From Gammaproteobacteria bacterium (lineage in GTDB: Bacteria; Pseudomonadota; Gammaproteobacteria; DSM-19610): DNA of 11,501 nt. The stretch is taken from NCBI GenBank assembly GCA_011371465.1, contig DRQL01000288.1, forward strand, positions 1-11,501, read 5' to 3'. The notes under the pieces were generated by a model. The model saw nothing but the letters and a program-made list of their open reading frames with translations, was not told the origin of the DNA and did no database searches. This document shows positions 6,292-11,501 of the stretch, piece after piece (the stretch's first letter is position 1; the number at the start of each line of letters is the position of its first letter). The position numbers and the translations under genes were made by a program.

Positions 6292-6317
6292 GCGACTTTC
6301 AGTGCCCTGTGTACAAT
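6290..6317 (+). promoter_or_regulatory. Sigma-70 promoter for rppH
   Basis: TTGCGA (6290-6295) and TACAAT (6312-6317) are 16 bases apart. The -10 matches five of six and the -35 four of six consensus bases. A start point near 6324 gives a leader of about 30 bases before the GTG at 6354. Confidence 0.6.
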
Positions 6318-6353
6318 GAATACATCGCGTCCAATAGATTGTTATGCTTGCAA

Positions 6354-6851
6354 GTGATTGATTCAGATGGTTATAGGCCCAATGTGGGCATCATCCTCAC
6401 CCGCCCCGACGGGCAGCTGTTATGGGCGCGTCGTATTCGGCAAGATGCCTGGCAATTCCCGCAGGGTGGCATTCGGCCGAAGGAAACGCCGGAACAGGCC
6501 ATGTACCGCGAGCTGGAAGAGGAGATCGGCCTGGAACCCAGGCACGTGGATGTGCTGGGCTCGACCCGTGGCTGGCTGCGTTACCGGTTGCCGGAGCGTT
6601 TTATCCGCCGTCACCAGAAACCGGTCTGCGTAGGCCAGAAGCAGGTGTGGTTCATGCTGCGCCTGGTGGGGGAAGAGCGTTTCGTGCGCCTGGATCTCAG
6701 TTCGCGGCCCGAGTTCGATAACTGGCGCTGGGTCGATTACTGGCACCCGCTCAGTGAAGTGGTCTCGTTCAAACGCACCGTCTACAAAAAGGCGCTCAAG
6801 GAGCTCGCGCCGCTGGTATTTCCACAAGAGCCGCACTCATCCGCTAGCTAA
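6354..6851 (+). CDS. rppH: RNA pyrophosphohydrolase RppH (Nudix)
   Basis: 165 aa Nudix hydrolase that removes pyrophosphate from the 5' end of triphosphorylated mRNA and so opens it to RNase E decay. The N-terminus IDSDGYRPNVGIIL matches the family start, which in E. coli is MIDDDGYRPNVGIV. The start is therefore the GTG at 6354, even though the frame is open back to 6180 into the HAD gene. The Nudix box spans residues 38-60 (GGIRPKETPEQAMYRELEEE onward) with catalytic Glu53, Glu56 and Glu57. Other RppH hallmarks are WARRIRQDAWQFPQGGI, STRGWLRYRLPERF, KPVCVGQKQVWF, FDNWRWVDYWHP and VVSFKRTVY. No clear Shine-Dalgarno precedes the GTG, which suggests modest translation. ptsP follows 44 bases downstream, a conserved gene pair in gammaproteobacteria. 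Confidence 0.96.
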   Translation: MIDSDGYRPNVGIILTRPDGQLLWARRIRQDAWQFPQGGIRPKETPEQAMYRELEEEIGLEPRHVDVLGSTRGWLRYRLPERFIRRHQKPVCVGQKQVWFMLRLVGEERFVRLDLSSRPEFDNWRWVDYWHPLSEVVSFKRTVYKKALKELAPLVFPQEPHSSAS

Positions 6852-6895
6852 CCCGGGGCAGGGCAACCCACCCCGCCGGAAACGGACACCGACAG

Positions 6896-9160
6896 TTGCT
6901 GGACACCCTGCGCAGAACCATACAGGAAGTCAATCGCGCGCCGGACCTCGCACGGGCGTTGTCGATCATCGTCACCCGTGTCAAGCAGGCGATGGTGGTG
7001 GACGTGTGCTCCGTGTACCTGGTCGATAACGAGCGCCGCCAGTATGTGCTGATGGCGACGGATGGTTACAACCGGGACGCGCTCGGCGCCGTGCGCCTGG
7101 ATTTCGGCCGCGGCCTGGTCGGTGAAGTCGCGCGCCGCGCGGAATCCCTGAACCTCGACAATGCGGCGGATCATCCTGCCTACGTGTTTACCAGCGAAAT
7201 CGGCGAAGAACCGTTCCACGGTTTCCTGGGCGTGCCGATCATTCAGCACCGCAACGTGCTGGGTGTGCTGGTGGTGCGCCAGCGCGAGCGGCGCTGCTTT
7301 GCTGAACAGGAAGAAACCTTCCTGTTCACGCTGGCCGCCCAACTGGCCGGTGCTATCAGCCATGCCGGGGCCAGTGGCGACATCGATCGCCTGTTGCAGG
7401 ATTCGCGGGAATCGCGCTATGCCCTGAAGGGCGTTTCCGGCACACCGGGTGCTGCGGTAGGACATGCCTGCGTGGTGTATCCGCTGGCCAATCTCGAGGC
7501 CATTCCGGATCGCGCTGTGGAGGATGTCGACGCGGAGATTGCCGGGTTCCACGCCGCAGTAGCGGGGGTGGAGCGGGATATGCGCATGATGTCGGCGCGC
7601 ATGGTGGATACGCTGCCGGTGGAAGATATTGCCCTGTTCGATGCGCTGATACTGATGCTGCGCAGTGAAAACCTGGTGGACGGCACGATCGAAGGTATCC
7701 GCGCGGGCAACTGGGCGCCCGGGGCCCTGCGCAACACCATCGCGGAGCACGTCACGGCGTTCGAGGACATGGAGGATCCGTACCTGCGCGAGCGCGCCAG
7801 TGATGTGCGCGACCTGGGGCGGCGTATTCTCGAGCGCCTGCAGAGCGTTTCCCCGGTAGCGCGGAGTTTCCCTCCGGACACCATCCTGGTGGGCGAGGAA
7901 GTCAGTGCCAGCCAGCTGGCCGAGGTGCCGGTCAGGCAGTTGAAAGGCGTGGTATCCGCACGCGGTTCCAGTGCCTCGCACGTGGCTATCCTGGCGCGTG
8001 CGCTGGGTATTCCGGCGGTAATGGGTATCGACGACCTGCCGGTTGCCCGCCTGGACGGACAGGAAATGGTGATCGACGGTTACCAGTCACGCCTGTTTGT
8101 GCGTCCTTCAGCCGCCATCCGCCAGGAGTTCCAGCGCCTGCAGCAGGAAGAGGCGGAACTGACTGATGAATTGCAGGCGCTGATCGAACTGCCGTCGGAG
8201 ACGGTGGATGGCCAGCACCTGCCGCTGTACGCCAATACCGGCCTGCTGACCGATATTACCCCGTCGCTGCGTTGCGGGGCCGAGGGTGTCGGCCTGTACC
8301 GCACCGAAATCCCTTTCCTGGTACGCGACCGGTTTCCCGGCGAGGAGGAGCAGCGTCGCACCTACCGACAGGTGCTGGAAGCGTTTGCGCCGGCACCGGT
8401 AACGGTACGCACCCTGGATATCGGTGGCGACAAGATGCTGCCGTATTTCCCCGTGGAAGAAGACAACCCCTTTCTCGGCTGGCGCGGTATCCGTATCGCG
8501 CTGGACCACCCGGAGATTTTCCTCAGCCAGGTACGCGCCATTCTGCGCGCGGATGTGGGACTGAACAATCTCCAGTTACTGCTGCCCATGATCAGTGGCG
8601 TGCGTGAAATCGACAGCGCGCTGGGCCTGATCAGGCGTGCCTATGAAGAGCTGCTGGAGGAGGGGGAGGAACTCGCCTACCCGAAGATCGGCGTGATGAT
8701 CGAAGTCCCGTCGGCGGTCTACCAGGTGGCGGAGATGGCGAAGCGGGTGGATTTCTTCTCCATCGGGACCAACGACCTGACCCAGTACCTGCTGGCCGTG
8801 GACCGGAACAATGCGCAGGTGGCGGAACTCTTCGACGCCCTGCATCCAGCGGTGCTGCGGGCGATACGCCAGGTGGTTGACAGTGCACACACGGTGGACC
8901 GGCCGGTCAGTGTGTGTGGTGAGATGGCGGGTGATCCCGCCGCCGCCCTGCTGCTGCTGGGGATGGGGGTCGACTCACTCAGCATGAGTTCGGCCAGCCT
9001 GTTGCGGGTCAAATGGGCGGTGCGCAGTTTCCGTATGACGGAGGTCCGCGCCCTGCTGGAAGAGGCCTGGGTGTTCGAGGAAGCCGGCGCGGTACGCGCC
9101 CTGTTGCACCGCACGCTGGAGGACGCGGGGCTGGGCGGGCTGGTGCGGGCGGGGCGCTGA
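6896..9160 (+). CDS. ptsP: Phosphoenolpyruvate-protein phosphotransferase PtsP (enzyme I-Ntr)
   Basis: 754 aa cytoplasmic first enzyme of the nitrogen-related PTS. It takes phosphate from PEP and passes it to NPr and then EIIA-Ntr, a system that senses nitrogen and regulates potassium transport and stress. Domain order: GAF sensor (about 1-165), PEP-utiliser N-terminal domain (about 175-300), the swivelling phospho-histidine domain with His362 in GSSASHVAILARALGIPAV, and the PEP-binding TIM barrel (about 400-740). Catalytic features include Arg469 in GLYRTEIPF, LDIGGDKMLPYF, MIEVPSAVY, FFSIGTNDLTQYLLAVDRN and Cys674 in VCGEMAGD. Length is close to E. coli PtsP (748 aa). The start is TTG 6896: LLDTLRRTIQEVNRAP aligns with the usual MLTRLREIVEKVASAP, and no other in-frame start lies upstream before a stop. 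The ribosome binding site is weak. The final codons form one arm of a REP-like hairpin. Confidence 0.97.
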   Translation: MLDTLRRTIQEVNRAPDLARALSIIVTRVKQAMVVDVCSVYLVDNERRQYVLMATDGYNRDALGAVRLDFGRGLVGEVARRAESLNLDNAADHPAYVFTSEIGEEPFHGFLGVPIIQHRNVLGVLVVRQRERRCFAEQEETFLFTLAAQLAGAISHAGASGDIDRLLQDSRESRYALKGVSGTPGAAVGHACVVYPLANLEAIPDRAVEDVDAEIAGFHAAVAGVERDMRMMSARMVDTLPVEDIALFDALILMLRSENLVDGTIEGIRAGNWAPGALRNTIAEHVTAFEDMEDPYLRERASDVRDLGRRILERLQSVSPVARSFPPDTILVGEEVSASQLAEVPVRQLKGVVSARGSSASHVAILARALGIPAVMGIDDLPVARLDGQEMVIDGYQSRLFVRPSAAIRQEFQRLQQEEAELTDELQALIELPSETVDGQHLPLYANTGLLTDITPSLRCGAEGVGLYRTEIPFLVRDRFPGEEEQRRTYRQVLEAFAPAPVTVRTLDIGGDKMLPYFPVEEDNPFLGWRGIRIALDHPEIFLSQVRAILRADVGLNNLQLLLPMISGVREIDSALGLIRRAYEELLEEGEELAYPKIGVMIEVPSAVYQVAEMAKRVDFFSIGTNDLTQYLLAVDRNNAQVAELFDALHPAVLRAIRQVVDSAHTVDRPVSVCGEMAGDPAAALLLLGMGVDSLSMSSASLLRVKWAVRSFRMTEVRALLEEAWVFEEAGAVRALLHRTLEDAGLGGLVRAGR

Positions 9161-9182
9161 GCGCATCCGGCGCTCCTGCAGG
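9159..9182 (-). repeat. Second REP-like hairpin overlapping the ptsP stop
   Basis: GAGCGC (9159-9164) and GCGCTC (9170-9175) form a perfect 6-bp stem with a 5-base loop, followed by CTGCAGG. Bases 9169-9182 (GGCGCTCCTGCAGG) are identical to 1587-1600. The minus strand again gives a TGCAGGAGC head before the stem. It lies between the convergent ptsP and PepSY-type genes. It may be a decayed or shorter copy of the 1572-1600 element. Confidence 0.5.
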
Positions 9183-9205
9183 GGATGGATAACCGATACC
9201 GCCGT

Positions 9206-9223
9206 GCAGGAACCCTCTCCTGC
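9206..9223. terminator. Possible bidirectional hairpin between convergent genes
   Basis: GCAGGA and TCCTGC are 6-bp inverted arms around ACCCTC in the 78-base gap between ptsP and the PepSY-type gene. No run of T follows on either strand, so intrinsic termination is doubtful. Confidence 0.25.
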
Positions 9224-9238
9224 CCGGGTGGCCGGGTA

Positions 9239-10000
9239 TCAACGACGTCGTTTCAGCCAGATCCAGGTGCCGGACAGGGACAGCAGAACCAGCAACAGCG
9301 CCGCTGCATCGAACACCCAGGGACCCAGCCAGCCAAAGAAACGCCCGCTGTGCAGGTCCAGCAGGACGCGCTCGACCGGTAGCACCTCGCCGCGAAAATG
9401 ATTTTGCAGCGCGGCTTTCAGCCGCGGGTCGAGCAGGCCGGGGGTGGCCCAGTGCATGCCGGTGGGTTCCCCGTCCCGGCGCGACCAGTGCAGGAACTCG
9501 GCATCGGGCTGGTAATAGTCCAGGCTGGTGCGCACGATCACCGCGCCATCGGCATCGGTGCCGATACGGTCGATCCCGGCCGGAATGCCGTCGCTGCGTT
9601 GCAGCAGGTCAACCCGTTCTCCGCGCAGTGTCAACAGGAGGATGCTGTCGCTTACGGCCACCACGAACAGTTCGTTGTTGCGGATGGCGCCGGCCAGTTG
9701 CCGGTAGTTGCCCTCGATCTCGCGGCGGTTCAGGTACAGGTGTTCGCCCATCAGGGTGATGTATCGATCCCCTACCGTAAACGAGAGCAGTTCCTGCGGC
9801 GCCCGGATGCCGTACCAGTCCAGTACCCAGTCGGACTGCACGTGCCGGCTGTCGAAACGAAAGTCTTCGGTATGGTTCAGCAGCAGTCCGGTGACCGCGA
9901 TCACCAGCGTGAACAGAGCCGCGCTGACACCCATATAGCGGTGCCATACATAGAAGGAACGCAGCTTGAAACGCTGTTTTCTACGGTGGTGGCGCGACAT
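9239..10000 (-). CDS. PepSY-associated inner-membrane protein
   Basis: 253 aa. After a basic start (SRHHRRKQRFKLR) comes a first membrane helix with the motif WHRYMGVSAALFTLVIAVTG (residues about 19-41) and LLLNHTEDF. A soluble, presumably periplasmic domain spans about 45-215. A second helix pair region at the C-terminus carries DLHSGRFFGWLGPWVFDAAA and then LLLVLLSLSGTWIWLKRRR. The WHR and LHSG...G...G pattern is characteristic of the PepSY-associated TM family, which includes redox and iron-related membrane proteins (PiuB-like). Conserved His residues may bind heme or support electron transfer, but this is inferred. Its ATG lies inside the end of the FMN-binding gene (20-base overlap), so the two are translationally coupled and probably act together. 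No cytoplasmic reductase domain is present. Confidence 0.85.
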   Translation of the reverse strand: MSRHHRRKQRFKLRSFYVWHRYMGVSAALFTLVIAVTGLLLNHTEDFRFDSRHVQSDWVLDWYGIRAPQELLSFTVGDRYITLMGEHLYLNRREIEGNYRQLAGAIRNNELFVVAVSDSILLLTLRGERVDLLQRSDGIPAGIDRIGTDADGAVIVRTSLDYYQPDAEFLHWSRRDGEPTGMHWATPGLLDPRLKAALQNHFRGEVLPVERVLLDLHSGRFFGWLGPWVFDAAALLLVLLSLSGTWIWLKRRR

Positions 10001-10514
10001 CCGCTTTGCTCGTTTCAGCGTCCAGGTACAGGGCCAGGCGGGCCAGTTTTTTCATGGCGCGTACCGACAGGGTGGCGCCGGAAATGCCGTCGATGGTGCG
10101 ATCAAGATGACCTTTGTCATCGAGCCCGGCATCCTGGAACTGGTCGGTAAAAAACGGATGACGAATTTCCTCGCCGCGACTCTCACGAAAAGTCAGTACC
10201 CGGATTTTTTCCAGGCGCCCGTCATTGACGACCACTCCCACGGTAATGGGCTGTTCCTTGCCGACTTCCTCCAGTATCCAGGCGCTGCGCCGGTCGCGCC
10301 GCCAGTAGCGAACGCGCAGGCTGGGGTAGCGGTGCCCCAGTAACTGTTGTACGGTTTTTTTTCGTTCCCCGGTCAGCCAGACTACCGAGGGTTCCGGGAC
10401 CTCACCCGCAAAGACATCGGCCAGGAACGCGTCGGGTTCCTGGTAGGTACCGCGTGCCGGTATACCCGTGCTTAGGGGTAGCAGCAACAGTAGAAGCGCA
10501 AGTCTTTTGAGCAT
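9981..10514 (-). CDS. Exported FMN-binding domain protein (covalent flavoprotein)
   Basis: 177 aa from the ATG at 10514. The frame is open to 10649, but this ATG begins a signal peptide (MLKRLALLLLLLPLSTG, with possible cleavage near IPARG), so it is chosen. The mature part holds an FMN_bind domain (about 75-165) with VGVVVNDGRLEKIRVLTFRE and the flavinylation motif DGISGATLS. Thr148 of this motif is the expected attachment point for FMN through a phosphoester bond made by ApbE, as known for NqrC/RnfG-type domains. Such domains carry electrons in the periplasm. The gene overlaps the PepSY-type membrane protein by 20 bases. No apbE gene is in the window. The leader contains a terminator-like hairpin and a 12-bp dyad (10523-10534), so read-through control is possible. 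Confidence 0.88.
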   Translation of the reverse strand: MLKRLALLLLLLPLSTGIPARGTYQEPDAFLADVFAGEVPEPSVVWLTGERKKTVQQLLGHRYPSLRVRYWRRDRRSAWILEEVGKEQPITVGVVVNDGRLEKIRVLTFRESRGEEIRHPFFTDQFQDAGLDDKGHLDRTIDGISGATLSVRAMKKLARLALYLDAETSKADVAPPP

Positions 10515-10542
10515 GTGTCCGTCTGCCGGGGCAGGTTCCTGG

Positions 10543-10569
10543 AAAAAGCAGGGGGCGCTACTGCGCCCC
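10543..10569 (-). terminator. Intrinsic terminator-like hairpin downstream of the porin
   Basis: On the minus strand GGGGCGC-AGTA-GCGCCCC is a perfect 7-bp GC stem with a 4-base loop. After CTGC comes TTTTT (10547-10543). The four bases between stem and T-run make it slightly imperfect. It sits only 29 bases before the FMN-binding ATG, so it may end the porin message or act as an attenuator for the next two genes. Confidence 0.5.
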
Positions 10570-10636
10570 GTGCCGGTATTGTGCCCCAGCGGGGCCTGGT
10601 AAAACAGCCTGGCCTGCTTCTCACCAGGTTCCTGCT

Positions 10637-10759
10637 GCGGCGGTGCCATGCCGTGTGATGGCAGGCGTTCACTCGGTCGGGCTGCTCGACATCGTGTCGA
10701 CTATGCCTGCGCGGCCCTCGGTCGCGAACCCCTGCCATCACACGACCTGTCACCGCCTC
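10637..10759. repeat. 123-bp imperfect palindrome, possible MITE- or ERIC-like element
   Basis: The ends are inverted repeats of 29 bases with 25 matches. The inner 14 bases are perfect: CGTGTGATGGCAGG (10652-10665) against CCTGCCATCACACG (10731-10744). Within the 65-base centre lie a further perfect dyad TCGACA-TCG-TGTCGA (10686-10700) and a direct repeat CTCGGTCG (10672-10679 and 10717-10724). Both flanks carry GCT, a possible but weak 3-base target duplication. As RNA it would fold into a long stem with a branched head. It carries no ORF of its own and lies in the 3' region of the porin gene. I do not recognise the family. Confidence 0.65.
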
Positions 10760-10786
10760 GCTATGGAACACGGTGAGAAATGCGGG

Positions 10787-11501
10787 CTAGAACTGGTAAC
10801 CAACACCCAGGTTAAAGCCGTTGTCATTCTTGTTGCCACCTTCATTGTCCTGCTGTTGCAGGTCGGCCTTCAGGACGACATCGGGGTGTGGCCAGTAGTT
10901 TACGCCGACATTGAGCTGTTTCTTTTCGCTGTCGAAGTTACTGTCCCCGGCCTGGTTGTCCCACTGGTTGTAGCGGGCAAATACGCCTACACTCTGGTCG
11001 AAGAGGGAAAACTTGTAGGACGGTTCGACATAGAAGCCTTCCTGTTTGTCGGCGCCCACGGACTCGGGTCCGCTGCCGTCCAGGTCCCACATGGCGTACA
11101 GGGCGCGTAAACCGACAGGACCCCGCTGGATATCGGCATGCGCTTCGTACAGCCAGGCGTCACCGGCATTCGGGTCGTTGCTCTGGGTCACGTCCTGCTG
11201 GTATTGCACGCTGGCTGCCAGCTCTACACCCGGTATGCCGGTCCATTTGATGCGTGCCGTGGAAGCGAGATCGTTGGCATCGGCTTCACTGGTTTTCTGT
11301 CGGCCATTGCGCACCGCGTAGTTTTTGCCTGCGTTGGTATCCAGTCCTTCGTGAACGGCGAAATCGTAGCTCCAGCCGGGTGCGATTTCACCCTTCAGTC
11401 CGGCACCACCTACCCACCAGGTGGTTGGGATAATATTTTTCTCAACCGGATTGCGTTCCACACCGTAGAACGTTGCCGGTTCGTGGGTTTCATTCAAAAT
11501 A
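10787..11501 (-). CDS. Outer-membrane porin, C-terminal part (partial, runs off the window)
   Basis: About 238 residues of the C-terminal part of a beta-barrel protein; the frame is open through the window edge with no start, so the 5' end is missing. Evidence for a barrel: alternating hydrophobic/polar strands rich in Tyr, Trp and Gly (GWSYDFAVHEGL, GVELAASVQYQQD, VGLRALYAMWDL, SVGVFARYNQWDN, KKQLNVGVNYW, GFNLGVGYQF) with acidic Asn/Gly/Asp loops. The chain ends in an aromatic YQF, the C-terminal Phe signature recognised by the BAM complex. The segment FYGVERNPVEKNIIPTTWW resembles phosphate-selective (OprO/OprP-like) porins of gammaproteobacteria. Substrate unknown. Confidence 0.85.
   Translation of the reverse strand, partial: ILNETHEPATFYGVERNPVEKNIIPTTWWVGGAGLKGEIAPGWSYDFAVHEGLDTNAGKNYAVRNGRQKTSEADANDLASTARIKWTGIPGVELAASVQYQQDVTQSNDPNAGDAWLYEAHADIQRGPVGLRALYAMWDLDGSGPESVGADKQEGFYVEPSYKFSLFDQSVGVFARYNQWDNQAGDSNFDSEKKQLNVGVNYWPHPDVVLKADLQQQDNEGGNKNDNGFNLGVGYQF

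Larger units (their letters stand above)
10515..10786. other. 272-bp gap between porin and FMN-binding gene
   Basis: No convincing gene. It contains, in leftward order, the 123-bp imperfect palindrome (10637-10759), the dyad GCCCC-AGC-GGGGC (10583-10595), the terminator-like hairpin (10543-10569) and the dyad CTGCC-GG-GGCAG (10523-10534). Four structured elements in so short a gap is unusual for this window. Confidence 0.6.

Noticed and set aside
6180..6353. N-terminal extension of RppH by 58 residues
   Set aside because: It overlaps the HAD gene start and the rppH promoter; the RppH family begins at the IDSDGYRPN segment.
6212..6353. Cobalamin riboswitch ahead of the HAD-transporter operon
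   Set aside because: The leader is only about 30 bases from the predicted start point and has no B12-box-like sequence; too short for a riboswitch.
6848..7981. Long open frame of 377 codons on the minus strand
   Set aside because: It lies entirely antisense to ptsP, whose motifs are unmistakable; high GC gives long shadow frames. The protein is His/Gln/Arg rich without motifs.
10637..10759. Integron attC site or tRNA-like structure
   Set aside because: The palindrome lacks the GTTRRRY/RYYYAAC boxes of attC, and although one strand has GGTTCG there is no acceptor stem or anticodon arm.

Overview
The window looks like a chromosomal segment from a GC-rich gammaproteobacterium. AmpD-AmpE, an HAD hydrolase divergent from RppH-PtsP, a DUF5658-type membrane protein and REP-like hairpins together point to the Pseudomonas/Chromatiales side of the class. 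No gene fixes the genus. Coding density is high, codon use looks even, and no transposase, phage gene, CRISPR array, tRNA or rRNA was seen.

Layout. Bases 1-1552 hold the first codons of a possible leftward gene and then rightward ampD-ampE (muropeptide recycling and beta-lactamase signalling). A REP-like hairpin (1572-1600) separates ampE from a leftward ketopantoate-reductase-like oxidoreductase (1625-2419). A divergent intergenic region with a striking promoter/operator palindrome drives an unrecognised 146-aa acidic protein (2586-3026). This converges with a leftward DUF5658-like membrane protein (3036-3527), which has a sigma-54-like promoter. Bases 3791-6211 are a leftward three-gene operon: HAD phosphatase, then a FecCD/BtuC-type permease, then a FepC/BtuD-type ATPase. 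It has no binding-protein gene.

From 6212 a compact divergent promoter region leads rightward into rppH (RNA pyrophosphohydrolase, GTG start) and ptsP (enzyme I of the nitrogen PTS, TTG start). A second REP-like hairpin overlaps the ptsP stop codon. The right end is leftward: the C-terminal part of an outer-membrane porin that runs off the window, a 272-bp gap holding a 123-bp imperfect palindrome and a terminator-like hairpin, then an exported FMN-binding-domain protein overlapping a PepSY-type membrane protein.

How the genes work together. AmpD/AmpE form a cell-wall recycling module. RppH/PtsP are a conserved housekeeping pair (mRNA 5'-end processing and PTS-Ntr signalling). The HAD-permease-ATPase set is half of an iron-chelate or cobalamin importer. 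The FMN-binding/PepSY pair is probably a small extracytoplasmic flavin redox module. No clearly new multi-gene system is visible. The most informative unexplained signals are regulatory or structural DNA: the 18-bp operator inside a promoter (2509-2537), the dyad between divergent promoters (6269-6295), the 123-bp palindrome (10637-10759) and the paired REP-like elements.
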